This document shows, piece after piece, positions 53,600 through 62,548 of a DNA stretch of 64,000 nucleotides. The notes under the pieces were generated by a model that was not told the origin of the DNA, searched no databases, and was given only the letters and a program-made list of their open reading frames with translations. Positions within the stretch are counted from its first letter, which is position 1, and every line of letters starts with the position of its first letter. Origin of the DNA: an uncultured Alphaproteobacteria bacterium (GTDB lineage Bacteria > Pseudomonadota > Alphaproteobacteria > HIMB59 > GCA-002718135); contig CABYHL010000002.1 of assembly GCA_902518895.1 (NCBI GenBank), forward strand, positions 72,680 through 136,679, written 5' to 3'. Both the position numbers and the translations under genes were made by a program.

Positions 53600-54567
53600 G
53601 CTGATTTACAATTTTCAAAGCCTTCCTTAAGATTCATATTATCAAGATCACGACCAATAAATACTACTCGAGAACTTCTATCTTTTCCTTTAGGCCAAGG
53701 TCCCATTGGTGAAGCATCCATAAGCATATGCACTCCTTGAAATACATATCGCTCTTCTTCACCTTTAAAGTTCAAAATGCCTTTTGATCGAAGAATATCT
53801 TGACCCTTAGTCCTAAGTAAATTTCCAAACCAATCTTGAAACTTATCCATATCTAATGGTGTATCAGATACAAAGGATAGACTAGTAACATCATCATCAT
53901 GTTCATGATCATGATCTGATTCAAGAAAGTCAGGTTCAATATCTAATACTCTATCTAGACTAAATGCATTTAAGCCTACGATTTCATCAAGAGGTGCATC
54001 ACAACGTGTTGTTTTAATAATCTTTGCAAAAGGATTTATTTTTCTAATACGATCATTAACTTTCACAATGTCATTATCTTCAACAAGTTCAACTTTATTT
54101 AACAAAATTACATCAGCAAAAGCAATTTGCTCTTCTGCTTCATGATGATCTACTAGTTGAGAACTTAGATGAACAGCATCAGCAACTGTAACAATTGCAT
54201 CTAATTTTGTTCTATCAGCAACGTCTTGATCAACAAAAAATGTCTGAGCAACTGGGGCTGGATCAGCTAAACCAGTTGTTTCAACTATAATTGCATCTAG
54301 TTTGTCAGCACGTTTCATTAAACCACTAAGAATTCTAATTAAATCACCTCTAACAGTGCAACAAATGCAACCGTTATTCATTTCAAATACTTCTTCATCA
54401 GCATCAACAACAAGGTCATTATCAATTCCCTGCTCACCAAATTCATTAACAATGACAGCGTATTTACGTCCATGCTGTTCAGTTAAAATTCGATTTAAAA
54501 GTGTTGTTTTTCCAGCTCCAAGAAAACCTGTTAAAACCGTAACTGGAACCTGAGAAGTATTTTCCAT
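53596..54567 (-). CDS. CobW/ZNG1-family zinc-metallochaperone GTPase
   Basis: A 323-residue G3E GTPase. Walker A GFLGAGKT is at residues 14-21, the metal-binding CICC at 67-70, ETTGLADPAP follows, and a His/Asp-rich segment (ESDHDHEHDD) sits near residue 215 before the C-terminal CobW domain. Members such as ZNG1/ZigA deliver zinc during starvation; others serve cobalt in B12 synthesis. Its place after znuA, on the strand driven from a Zur-type promoter, favours zinc. Confidence 0.88.
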   Translation of the reverse strand: MENTSQVPVTVLTGFLGAGKTTLLNRILTEQHGRKYAVIVNEFGEQGIDNDLVVDADEEVFEMNNGCICCTVRGDLIRILSGLMKRADKLDAIIVETTGLADPAPVAQTFFVDQDVADRTKLDAIVTVADAVHLSSQLVDHHEAEEQIAFADVILLNKVELVEDNDIVKVNDRIRKINPFAKIIKTTRCDAPLDEIVGLNAFSLDRVLDIEPDFLESDHDHEHDDDVTSLSFVSDTPLDMDKFQDWFGNLLRTKGQDILRSKGILNFKGEEERYVFQGVHMLMDASPMGPWPKGKDRSSRVVFIGRDLDNMNLKEGFENCKSA

Positions 54568-54593
54568 ATCAATTTCCTTATAATTAGTTCTAT

Positions 54594-54622
54594 AAATTCC
54601 ACCTTAATACAAGGTGGAATTT
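54594..54622 (-). terminator. Intercistronic stem-loop between znuA and the CobW-type gene
   Basis: A perfect 12-bp stem, aaattccacctt (54594-54605) with aaggtggaattt (54611-54622) and a 5-base loop. The minus-strand sequence after it lacks a strong T run, so it may stabilise or attenuate rather than fully terminate the znuA message. Confidence 0.6.
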
Positions 54623-54638
54623 ATTTAAATATTAAAAA

Positions 54639-55730
54639 TTAACAGCCTTTAAGCTCGTCCCCGAGATTACTAATCAACGTAAAGTAAAGTGACTTACCAG
54701 CATCGATGTTAGCACCTAAAGGATCAAAAACTCCTGTTTTGATATTCATATCCTCAGCTATTGTTGAAATAATCTTTGGATTAAATTGAGGTTCAGAGAA
54801 AATACATTTTATTCCCTTATCCTTAATAACATCCTGAATATCAGCTATTTGCTTTGCACCAGGTAAAACATCAGTATTCAATGTTAAAGCTCCGGCAGCT
54901 CTTACACCAAATCTTTCTTCAAAGTATTGGTAGGCGTCATGGAAAACGACAAATTTTGCATCGGAATTAATATCCTTGCTAACGTCATTTATCAATTGGT
55001 CTAAAGCTTTGATTGTTGCATCAGCATTTGCTTCATATTTCTCTTTATTGGCAGGATCTAAATCACCTAACTCATGAGCAATCTCATGAACCATTTCTTT
55101 AGCATTCATTGGATCTAACCAAATGTGAGCATCAAATTCACCATGTGCATGACCGTGGTCGTCGTGTCCACTGTGATCGTCATGATCATCATGATCATCA
55201 TGATCGTCATGGTCGTCGTGATCGTCATGATCGTCATGATCGTCATGGTCGTCATGGTCGTCGTGATCGTCATGATCATCGTGATCATCGTGATCGTCAT
55301 GGTCGTCATGGTCGTCGTGATCGTCGTGATCGTCATGATCATCGTGGTCACCAAATATAGATTCTTCTCTAAATTTTAATTTAGCAATTGTTTCAACTTC
55401 CATAAACTCTACGACTTCAGCACTTTTTGCTATTGACTCCAGAGGTTCTTCTAATGATGTCTCAATACTCTCACCAATCCAAAATACTATATCTGCTTCT
55501 TCAAGCATTTTTGCATGAGATGGTTTCATAGTAAAACTATGTGGAGATATGCTTCCTTCAATTATAAGTCCAGGTTCACCAATTCCATTCATAACATTAG
55601 CAATCAATGAATGAAGTGGTTTAATAGTCGTTACAACTTTTAGTTCTGCTCTAGCAGATGCAGTTGCAACAAGAATTCCTGAAAACAAGATAATTTTAAA
55701 AACATGTAGAAAAATATTCATTTGTTTCAT
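54639..55730 (-). CDS. znuA: Zinc ABC transporter substrate-binding protein ZnuA with (Asp-Asp-His) repeat
   Basis: A 363-residue periplasmic zinc-binding protein with a signal peptide ending near SARA-E. Zinc-site histidines are in TTIKPLHSLIANVM, SISPHSFTMKPSHA and GEFDAHIWLDP. The histidine-rich loop is extreme: nineteen tandem D-D-H units encoded at 55173-55349, then GHDDHGHAHGE. Such loops are thought to gather or buffer zinc. FSEPQFNPK and TGVFDPLGANI close the family match. Divergent from znuC across a Zur-type palindrome; probably read on into the CobW-type gene. Confidence 0.96.
   Translation of the reverse strand: MKQMNIFLHVFKIILFSGILVATASARAELKVVTTIKPLHSLIANVMNGIGEPGLIIEGSISPHSFTMKPSHAKMLEEADIVFWIGESIETSLEEPLESIAKSAEVVEFMEVETIAKLKFREESIFGDHDDHDDHDDHDDHDDHDDHDDHDDHDDHDDHDDHDDHDDHDDHDDHDDHDDHDDHDDHSGHDDHGHAHGEFDAHIWLDPMNAKEMVHEIAHELGDLDPANKEKYEANADATIKALDQLINDVSKDINSDAKFVVFHDAYQYFEERFGVRAAGALTLNTDVLPGAKQIADIQDVIKDKGIKCIFSEPQFNPKIISTIAEDMNIKTGVFDPLGANIDAGKSLYFTLISNLGDELKGC
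55173..55349 (-). repeat. 9-bp tandem repeat coding for (DDH)n in znuA
   Basis: About 19.5 copies of a 9-bp unit (plus strand atg/gtg-atc/gtc-atc/gtc) run without a break. The codons for Asp and His vary only at the third position between units, so the amino-acid pattern is exact while the DNA copies differ slightly. Confidence 0.95.
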
Positions 55731-55770
55731 AAAAGTATTCCTATTAGATTTAAGTGTGTTAAAGTATTGT

Positions 55771-55789
55771 AATGTTATAATATAACATT
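55771..55789. promoter_or_regulatory. Zur box between znuA and znuC
   Basis: AATGTTATA-A-TATAACATT is a perfect 19-bp palindrome in the 78-base gap between divergent znuA and znuC. It closely fits the Zur operator form known from proteobacteria (TGTTATA-x-TATAACA core), and a zur gene lies at the end of the znuCB operon. Confidence 0.9.
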
Positions 55790-55808
55790 TTAAATTGTAA
55801 ATAATAAA

Positions 55809-56558
55809 ATGGCAGAAAATAATAATTTATTGGTTAAACTAGATAACTGTGGTGTGTACAAGTCATCCAAGTGGATTGTACGAGGAATAAGCTTGGAAAT
55901 TCACAAGGGGAAAATTGTTACTCTAATAGGGCCTAATGGTTCTGGAAAAACAACTTCAGCTAAAATGATACTTAAGATACTTAAGTCTGATGAAGGGCAA
56001 ATAAAAAACTTTGCTTCTAAAATGGCTTACGTACCACAAAAAATTAATATTGATTGGACAATGCCTCTTCGTGTCGTTGATTTTATGAAATTAACAAGTC
56101 ATATAAATAATCTTGAAATTGTTGATGCTTTAAAATTAACTGGAGTAGATAACCTTCTCTATAACGATATTCATAATTTATCTGGCGGAGAATTTCAAAG
56201 AGTCTTAATCGCCAGAGCAATCGCAAAAAAACCAGACTTACTTGTTTTGGATGAACCAGTTCAAGGTGTAGATTTTAATGGAGAAATTGCACTTTATAAT
56301 CTTATTAAAAAAATTTGTTCAACACTTAATTGTGGAATATTACTGATATCACATGATCTTCATTTTGTTATGTCAGCTACAGATCATGTAATTTGCTTAA
56401 ATGGTCATATATGTTGCTCTGGAACGCCAAGATCAATTGTAAAGAATTCGGCATACATAGAATTATTTGGTGAACATAACGCCACAACTCTATCACTTTA
56501 TCAACATGATCATGATCATTCTCATGAAACAGATGGGAGAGTAACAAATAATGTTTGA
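55809..56558 (+). CDS. znuC: Zinc ABC transporter ATP-binding protein ZnuC
   Basis: A 249-residue ATPase with Walker A GPNGSGKTT, signature LSGGEFQRV, Walker B LLVLDEPVQGVD and switch His in LLISHDLHFV. The C terminus carries HDHDHSHETDG, a His-rich tail seen in ZnuC. It overlaps znuB by 8 bases. Drives zinc import with ZnuA and ZnuB. Confidence 0.95.
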   Translation: MAENNNLLVKLDNCGVYKSSKWIVRGISLEIHKGKIVTLIGPNGSGKTTSAKMILKILKSDEGQIKNFASKMAYVPQKINIDWTMPLRVVDFMKLTSHINNLEIVDALKLTGVDNLLYNDIHNLSGGEFQRVLIARAIAKKPDLLVLDEPVQGVDFNGEIALYNLIKKICSTLNCGILLISHDLHFVMSATDHVICLNGHICCSGTPRSIVKNSAYIELFGEHNATTLSLYQHDHDHSHETDGRVTNNV

Positions 56559-57354
56559 TGATTTTTTTACTAGAGCTCTCATAGCTGGCATTGGTATTGC
56601 AATAATTGCCGGACCTCTAGGATGTCTTGTAATTTGGAGAAGGTTATCCTATTTTGGAGATACGCTGTCTCACTCGGCATTATTGGGTGTAACTTTAGCT
56701 TATTCTTTTAGCTTTAATATTACATTTTCAGTTTTTATAATTTCAGCTGTTGTTGCTTTACTATTAATTAATTTACAAAAAAGAACAAAACTCGCAGGAG
56801 ACTCATTACTCGGTCTACTTGCTCACTCTACACTTGCTATAGGTTTAGTATTAATTGGGTTTCTTACATCAATTAGATTTGACCTTATGGGTTTATTATT
56901 TGGAGATATACTTGCAGTTGATGTAGAAGATATAACTATAGTTTATTTAGGTGGTGCTACAATATTATTGATTTTGTACTTTATTTGGAAATCTTTATTT
57001 TCAGCAACGGTAAATTATGATTTGTCAGCAGCAGAAGGAATGCGACCAGAAGTTTCTAATTTTATATTCACACTCTTATTGGCAGGAGTAATTGCTTTAT
57101 CTATTAAAATGATTGGCGCTTTATTGATAACTGGTTTACTTTTAATACCTGCAGCAATTGCAAGAAATATTAGCAGCAGTCCTCGTCAAATGGTTATAAT
57201 TGCAACTTTAGCTGGTGTCGTATCTGTAATTGCAGGATTGTTTGTTTCGCTTGAGATTAATACTTCTTCAGGGCCTTCTATAATTGTAGTTGCATTATTA
57301 TTATTTATTATTTCACTTATTCCTCTGGAGATAAAGGGTCAGTTGCAAAAATGA
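56551..57354 (+). CDS. znuB: Zinc ABC transporter permease ZnuB
   Basis: A 267-residue membrane protein of the ABC-3 family with about eight helices. It has AGPLGCLVIWRRLSYFGDTLSHSALLGV, typical of ZnuB, and LLITGLLLIPAAIARNIS late in the chain. It sits between znuC and zur and forms the membrane channel of the zinc importer. Confidence 0.95.
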   Translation: MFDDFFTRALIAGIGIAIIAGPLGCLVIWRRLSYFGDTLSHSALLGVTLAYSFSFNITFSVFIISAVVALLLINLQKRTKLAGDSLLGLLAHSTLAIGLVLIGFLTSIRFDLMGLLFGDILAVDVEDITIVYLGGATILLILYFIWKSLFSATVNYDLSAAEGMRPEVSNFIFTLLLAGVIALSIKMIGALLITGLLLIPAAIARNISSSPRQMVIIATLAGVVSVIAGLFVSLEINTSSGPSIIVVALLLFIISLIPLEIKGQLQK

Positions 57355-57376
57355 AAACTATTTGTTAATTAAAATT

Positions 57377-57781
57377 ATGGCATTAGCATCAGAAAATTTA
57401 ACCAAAAACCAGAAAACAGTTCTTGATATTTTAGAAAACTCATCAGAACCTCTTAAAGCATATACAATCCTTTTTGATATTCAAAAAAAAGGAATTAAAT
57501 CTCCTCTTCAAGTTTATAGAGCTTTAGATAAGCTTATAGAAATTGGTAAAGTACATAAAATAGAAAGTAGAAATTCATATGTTGCTTGTAAGCATGAAGG
57601 CTGTAATGCAAAAACTTCTACATCTTTTTTGATATGTGAAAACTGTGATAGTGTTACTGAACTAACTGGAAATAATTTGTTTTCTTATTTTTCAAAACAA
57701 GCAGAAAAAAATAACTTCAATTATAAAAAACATAATTTAGAAATATTTGGTTTGTGCGAAAATTGTAAACTAAAAAACTAA
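57377..57781 (+). CDS. zur: Zinc uptake regulator Zur (Fur family)
   Basis: A 134-residue Fur-family repressor. The winged helix covers AYTILFDIQKKGIKSPLQVYRALDKLIEIGKVHKIE (shown in order, about 30-65), followed by a zinc site SYVACKHEGCNAKTS, CENCDS and a final CENCKLK with two CxxC pairs. Start at 57377 (MALASEN) is preferred over an in-frame TTG at 57362. It should bind the 55771-55789 palindrome when zinc-loaded. Overlaps the convergent cca by 4 bases. Confidence 0.9.
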   Translation: MALASENLTKNQKTVLDILENSSEPLKAYTILFDIQKKGIKSPLQVYRALDKLIEIGKVHKIESRNSYVACKHEGCNAKTSTSFLICENCDSVTELTGNNLFSYFSKQAEKNNFNYKKHNLEIFGLCENCKLKN

Positions 57782-58572
57782 TTTATTAAATTATCAATCT
57801 TATTCAGACATTTATTTAATCCAAGATCATATTTTGTTCGTATGAAATGCTCTTGCACTATTTCAACCCATTTAAATTTTTGTAACGTTTGATGAGATAT
57901 GTAAAAACAATTTAATGGAAAAGACATATTAAACATTTTTAATATTTCTTGCCTTATTACATCGTTGGTCAACACTGCTAAAGATTCGTGAATATATTTT
58001 TCTACAATTTTTTGATCACTTAAAGATGTTTTAGGCAAATTAAATAAACCTCTAAATCTAAAGTATCGATAGATTCTTAAGTAATCTTCTTTTATTCTAT
58101 CCTCTATTTCACCAATAAAACGAATTTTACTTTCATTTAAATCTGATTGGCCATTGTAATAATCATGTAGTTTATTATTGTTTCCGACATATAAAGCATT
58201 GAAAGTAAAATCTCTTCTGGCTGAATCTTTTTTCCAGCTGTTGGTGTAAATTACATTTGTATGTCTTCCCATTTGATTAATATCTTCACGTAAAGTTGTA
58301 ATTTGTATTTTTCGATTATGAGGATAAGCAATTATAGATCCATATTGAATAGCAAAATCATCATATTCAATATTGTTATCTTTTAGTAATGACAAAACAT
58401 CCTGAGGCTCCAAAGTTGTTGCTGTATCAATATCTTTGATTTCTCTTTCAAGAAGAGCATCTCGTATACATCCTCCTACTAATCGAATTTCAATATTATT
58501 ATCTTTAAAGATAGATATTAAAAACTTAACATGCTCCAGATTCAATAAATTCGTAATTTTATTTATTTCCAT
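57778..58572 (-). CDS. CCA tRNA nucleotidyltransferase-like protein, short form
   Basis: A 264-residue nucleotidyltransferase. It has RLVGGCIRDALLEREIKDIDTATT (metal-binding D-x-D), the ARRDFTFNALY motif and LRIYRYFRFRGLF from the class II CCA/poly(A) polymerase family. Usual family members are near 400 residues; here the C-terminal body and tail domains are largely missing after about residue 230. The frame shows no sign of a break, so it may be a natural short form, as occurs in streamlined genomes. Confidence 0.85.
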   Translation of the reverse strand: MEINKITNLLNLEHVKFLISIFKDNNIEIRLVGGCIRDALLEREIKDIDTATTLEPQDVLSLLKDNNIEYDDFAIQYGSIIAYPHNRKIQITTLREDINQMGRHTNVIYTNSWKKDSARRDFTFNALYVGNNNKLHDYYNGQSDLNESKIRFIGEIEDRIKEDYLRIYRYFRFRGLFNLPKTSLSDQKIVEKYIHESLAVLTNDVIRQEILKMFNMSFPLNCFYISHQTLQKFKWVEIVQEHFIRTKYDLGLNKCLNKIDNLIN

Positions 58573-58613
58573 TATCTAGCTATTTCTTCAAAACAATTTA
58601 TATTACAATAACA

Positions 58614-59222
58614 ATGTCGACTTCTTCAAAAGAAAATGCTGCAGAAATATTTGAGGATATAAAGAAAAATTTAACTAGAGGAGTTAAAGATAGAAAACAC
58701 ACCTTTCACACGCCAGTCTTTAGTAATATTAATAGTGAAGGTGGAATTGATTCTAGAGTTGTAGTCTTAAGAAAGTTTGATCCCAGTAGCATGACACTAA
58801 ATTTTCACACAGACTTTAGATCTCCGAAGGTTCCTAATTTAAAAAAAAATAGTAGTTCTCAATTTGTTTTTTATGATCATAAATTAAAAATTCAAATGCG
58901 AATCAAAACAACGTCTTTGGTTAATAATCAGAATGATAAAGCTAAAGAAATGTGGGACAAAACAAGATTGTTTAGTAGAAAATGTTACTTAACATTGAAA
59001 GATCCAAGCTCAATCACTGAATTTCCAGAAGATGGTATCCCTGAACACTTAACCGGAAAGGAACCAAGTCATGAAGAAAGTGAAAAAGGATATAAAAATT
59101 TTACAGTAGTTGAAAATAAAATTAATGAAATTGATTGGCTTTATTTAGAAATTTCAGGTCATCGTAGATTAAAATTAACATTTAAAAATAACGAACCAGA
59201 ATATAATTGGTTAATACCTTAA
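58614..59222 (+). CDS. Pyridoxamine 5'-phosphate oxidase-like flavoprotein
   Basis: A 202-residue FMN-binding split-barrel protein. It has DSRVVVLRKFDPSSMTLNFHTDFRSPKVPNL, resembling the PdxH FMN region, and ends LYLEISGHRRLKLTFKNN. The C-terminal PdxH dimerisation motif is not clearly present, so it is called PdxH-like rather than PdxH. Convergent with panC, 4-base overlap. Confidence 0.75.
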   Translation: MSTSSKENAAEIFEDIKKNLTRGVKDRKHTFHTPVFSNINSEGGIDSRVVVLRKFDPSSMTLNFHTDFRSPKVPNLKKNSSSQFVFYDHKLKIQMRIKTTSLVNNQNDKAKEMWDKTRLFSRKCYLTLKDPSSITEFPEDGIPEHLTGKEPSHEESEKGYKNFTVVENKINEIDWLYLEISGHRRLKLTFKNNEPEYNWLIP

Positions 59223-60049
59223 TATAATTTAAAATTATCAATAATTCTAATTTCACCAATATATAAAGCAATAAATAATCTAGCTTCAGAATAATTTTTT
59301 GTTATTTCTAAATTATTTTCATTTCTTATCTCTAAATAGTCAATTTTATTTATATTATTTTGAAGAAACTCTATTTTTAATTGATCTAAATTATTAATTT
59401 CATTTTGTTTTAACAGATTAATATGTTCTTTAATTTTATTTCCTAATACATCAAAAATTTTTAATTGATCATTAGAAAATTTAGAGTTCCTTGAAGATAA
59501 ACTCATACCTGTTTTATCTCGTACAGATGGGCATTGAATTATTTTAATATTGTGATGATTAATTTTTACTAAATCTTGTATTATTTTTACTTGCTGAAAA
59601 TCCTTCTCACCAAAATAACTATTTGTTGGTTTAATCATATTAAAAAAAAGATCCACAACAGTAGTAACTCCATCAAAATGGCCAGGTCGAAATTTATCAC
59701 ATAAAATATTTCTAAAATTGTTTACAATTTTTTTCTTTGCCAATCCTTTAGGGTATATCTCTTGAATGTCAGGTAAGAAGAGTGCATTACAACCAATATT
59801 TTCTAATTTAGAAATATCTTCATCAATTGTCTTTGGATAAGAATTGAAATCATTTTCATTGTTAAATTGAGTAGGATTAATAAATATTGAACAGATCACA
59901 AATTCGTTATGTAATTGTGCTTCTCTAATGAGAGATAAATGTCCATCGTGTAAGTTTCCCATTGTTAAAACTAAACCAATAGACTGACCCTTGTCTTTGA
60001 TTGAAACTAAATTTGGCTCTAATTCACTAGCTTTTCTGAAAATTTTCAT
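59219..60049 (-). CDS. panC: Pantothenate synthetase
   Basis: A 276-residue ATP-dependent ligase joining pantoate and beta-alanine. It has LVLTMGNLHDGHLSLI (H-x-G-H), SIFINPTQFNNENDF, YFGEKDFQQVKII and RDKTGMSLSSRNSKFS, the KMSKS-like loop. Length fits. panB is not in the window. Divergent from rpmH by 63 bases. Confidence 0.95.
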   Translation of the reverse strand: MKIFRKASELEPNLVSIKDKGQSIGLVLTMGNLHDGHLSLIREAQLHNEFVICSIFINPTQFNNENDFNSYPKTIDEDISKLENIGCNALFLPDIQEIYPKGLAKKKIVNNFRNILCDKFRPGHFDGVTTVVDLFFNMIKPTNSYFGEKDFQQVKIIQDLVKINHHNIKIIQCPSVRDKTGMSLSSRNSKFSNDQLKIFDVLGNKIKEHINLLKQNEINNLDQLKIEFLQNNINKIDYLEIRNENNLEITKNYSEARLFIALYIGEIRIIDNFKLY

Positions 60050-60112
60050 CGATTACATAAGTAAATATTTGACTTATATATAATGAATTCGTATTAGGCC
60101 CAGAGATTTATT

Positions 60113-60247
60113 ATGAAACGCACTTACCAACCTAGTAGAGTAATTAGAAAAAGAAGACACGGTTTTAGGGCTAGAATGGCAACTAAAGCAGGTCGTCAAA
60201 TCATTAATAGAAGACGTGCAAAAGGAAGAGCTCAATTAAGCGCTTAA
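60113..60247 (+). CDS. rpmH: 50S ribosomal protein L34
   Basis: A 44-residue ribosomal protein: it starts [20 protein letters not shown] and continues with [19 protein letters not shown]. This is a full match to the L34 pattern. It precedes rnpA by 9 bases, the standard rpmH-rnpA-yidD-yidC order. Confidence 0.97.
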   Translation: MKRTYQPSRVIRKRRHGFRARMATKAGRQIINRRRAKGRAQLSA

Positions 60248-60256
60248 AAAGGCCAA

Positions 60257-60586
60257 ATGGCCCAGACATTATTTACAATTAAGAAAAGATCGACCTTCGT
60301 TATGATACGAAACGAGGGAGAATTTATAAAAGGTAAAAATATGAATATCCAAATTTTACAAAATCAAGATCTAGAAAATTCTATAGGTGTAGGATACACA
60401 GCTTCCAAAAAAATTGGCAACGCAGTAAAAAGAAATAGAGCAAAGAGAATAATGAGAGAATTAGCTAGAAAAATTATTATTAATGGTAAAATTAATTCAT
60501 ATTATGTGTTAATAGCTAAAACGTCATTGCTCGAAGAGAAATTTGATAAACTTTTATTAGAACTTAAGGAAAAGATAAATGGTTAG
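60257..60586 (+). CDS. rnpA: Ribonuclease P protein component
   Basis: A 109-residue basic protein. It has the RNase P signature in [20 protein letters not shown], preceded by the [14 protein letters not shown] start typical for RnpA. It binds the RNase P RNA in tRNA 5' processing. Overlaps yidD by 8 bases. Confidence 0.94.
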   Translation: MAQTLFTIKKRSTFVMIRNEGEFIKGKNMNIQILQNQDLENSIGVGYTASKKIGNAVKRNRAKRIMRELARKIIINGKINSYYVLIAKTSLLEEKFDKLLLELKEKING

Positions 60587-60824
60587 TAAATATATTTCAT
60601 TACCTTTAATCATAATAATTAGATTATACCAGTTATTGATTTCCCCAATACTTGGGCAGAATTGTCGGTATTTACCAACCTGTTCTGAGTATTCTATTAA
60701 AGCATTAAAGGAACATGGGTTATTTAAAGGATCAATTTTATCGGTGAAAAGAATTTCAAAATGTCATCCCTGGGGTTCCCACGGATTTGATCCAGTACCA
60801 AAAAAATCTGAGTTAAATAAATGA
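60579..60824 (+). CDS. yidD: Membrane protein insertion efficiency factor YidD
   Basis: An 81-residue protein with [20 protein letters not shown] and [12 protein letters not shown], then [12 protein letters not shown], the YidD hallmark blocks with conserved cysteines. Lies between rnpA and yidC, overlapping yidC by 4 bases (ATGA). Confidence 0.95.
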   Translation: MVSKYISLPLIIIIRLYQLLISPILGQNCRYLPTCSEYSIKALKEHGLFKGSILSVKRISKCHPWGSHGFDPVPKKSELNK

Positions 60825-62548
60825 ACGAGCAAAGAAATTTATATTTGGCTATTGGTATTTCAATTGCGATAATTATTTTTTTTCAATTATTATTTCCAAC
60901 TCAACCAATTCAAACAACATCCTTTGAAGAAGATGAAGTATTAGAGCCTGCAACATCCATTGACGGACAAAGCAGCCAAGTTGTTTCAGAAATACAAAGT
61001 AGAGATGAAGCTTTAATTCAAACCGACAGAGTTATTTTTGAAAATGCATCTATTAAAGGTTCTATAAATTTAAAAGGAGCAATTTTAGATGACCTCATAT
61101 TATCAAAATATAAAACTAGCTTAGAACCTGATTCGACTAATATACAGCTTTTGTTACCGGATGGGACTGCTAATCCATATTATATTGAAACAGGTTGGAA
61201 AGAGCTAAAAAATTCTAACATTGAATTACCTAATTTAGAAACAAATTGGAAAACTAACTCTACCACTCTAAGCCCCTCAAGCCCTGTTACACTTAGTTGG
61301 ACGAATAATAAAAATATAACTTTCAAAATCAACTATCAAGTTGATGATGAGTATATGTTTACAATTACACAGGAAATAGAAAATAAGAGTGGTGAAGATA
61401 TTGAAGTTTTTCCATACAGATTAATCAAAAGAATAAACACACCAGATACAATTAATTTTTTTATACTTCACGAGGGTTTAATTAGTCTAATAAACGACGA
61501 ATTATTGGAAAAAAATTATGATGATATTGCCGATGATTGTAATTCATCAATGCAAACAAAAAAAGAGTTTTGCGATAATAAAACACAAGGTGGTTGGTTA
61601 GGTTTTACAGACAAATATTGGATGTCTGCTTTAATTCCTGATGCTGACCAATCCATTAATGTCAATTATAGGTATGGTAATAATGGACGTGATAGCTATA
61701 GGGCAGGTTATGTTGGTCAGATATATAAAATTAACTCGGGTGAAAATATATCTTACGGCGGAAAATTATTTGTGGGTGCAAAAAAATTAAATGTCTTAAG
61801 TGCTTATGATGAAAATCTCTCTATACCAAGATTTACTGATGCAATTGACTGGGGCTGGTTTAGTTTTTTAACTAAACCTGTTTCATATGCCATTAATTGG
61901 TTTTTTGGTTATGCAGGTAATTTTGGTCTAGCAATAATTGCCTTTACCATTTTAATGCGTTTAATTTTATTCCCACTGGCACAAGCATCTTTTAAATCTA
62001 TGGCAAAGATGAAAAAACTTCAGCCTGATATGCAAAGATTAAAAGAAACATATCCAAATGACAGACAAAAAATGCAGCAAGAACTAATGGCCTTGTATAA
62101 AAGAGAGGGAGCTAATCCTGTTGCGGGTTGTCTACCAATTTTAGTACAAATACCAATTTTCTTCTCTTTGTATAAAGTGTTGTTTGTTACGATAGAGATG
62201 TATCACGCTCCTTTTTATGGATGGATTCATGATCTATCTGCGCCAGACCCATTAGGCTTAATGACAATATTTGGATTAGTTCCTTGGGATGTGCCACCTA
62301 TACTTTCAATAATTGATATTGGTATTCTTCCTATCATTATGGGCTTCACTATGTGGTTACAACAAAAACTAAATCCTGCTCCCGCTGATCCAACACAGGC
62401 TAGAATTTTTGCATTACTTCCATTTGTATTTACTTTTGTACTAGCTGGTTTTGCAGCTGGTTTAGTTTTATATTGGTCAGTGAACAATATTTTATCAATT
62501 GCGCAGCAATGGTATATTCAAAGAAGAATTTTAGCCAAAAATGGCTAG
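60821..62548 (+). CDS. yidC: Membrane protein insertase YidC
   Basis: A 575-residue insertase. It has an N-terminal helix, a large periplasmic domain (about 30-345), then five C-terminal helices with [32 protein letters not shown] (in pieces) and [20 protein letters not shown]. It inserts inner-membrane proteins with or without SecYEG. Overlaps engB by 8 bases. Confidence 0.96.
   Translation: MNEQRNLYLAIGISIAIIIFFQLLFPTQPIQTTSFEEDEVLEPATSIDGQSSQVVSEIQSRDEALIQTDRVIFENASIKGSINLKGAILDDLILSKYKTSLEPDSTNIQLLLPDGTANPYYIETGWKELKNSNIELPNLETNWKTNSTTLSPSSPVTLSWTNNKNITFKINYQVDDEYMFTITQEIENKSGEDIEVFPYRLIKRINTPDTINFFILHEGLISLINDELLEKNYDDIADDCNSSMQTKKEFCDNKTQGGWLGFTDKYWMSALIPDADQSINVNYRYGNNGRDSYRAGYVGQIYKINSGENISYGGKLFVGAKKLNVLSAYDENLSIPRFTDAIDWGWFSFLTKPVSYAINWFFGYAGNFGLAIIAFTILMRLILFPLAQASFKSMAKMKKLQPDMQRLKETYPNDRQKMQQELMALYKREGANPVAGCLPILVQIPIFFSLYKVLFVTIEMYHAPFYGWIHDLSAPDPLGLMTIFGLVPWDVPPILSIIDIGILPIIMGFTMWLQQKLNPAPADPTQARIFALLPFVFTFVLAGFAAGLVLYWSVNNILSIAQQWYIQRRILAKNG

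Noticed and set aside
55173-55349. Regular repeats considered as a CRISPR array
   Set aside because: The unit is 9 bp, with no spacers, and encodes an in-frame D-D-H tract.
55109-55379. Several open frames on both strands across the znuA repeat, coding for His/Arg- or Ile/Met/Thr-rich low-complexity chains
   Set aside because: They are by-products of the 9-bp repeat, which cannot hold a stop codon in several frames; znuA explains the region fully.
60050-60112. Replication origin next to rpmH-rnpA
   Set aside because: The gap is only 63 bases, no dnaA gene or DnaA-box cluster is seen, and panC occupies the other side.
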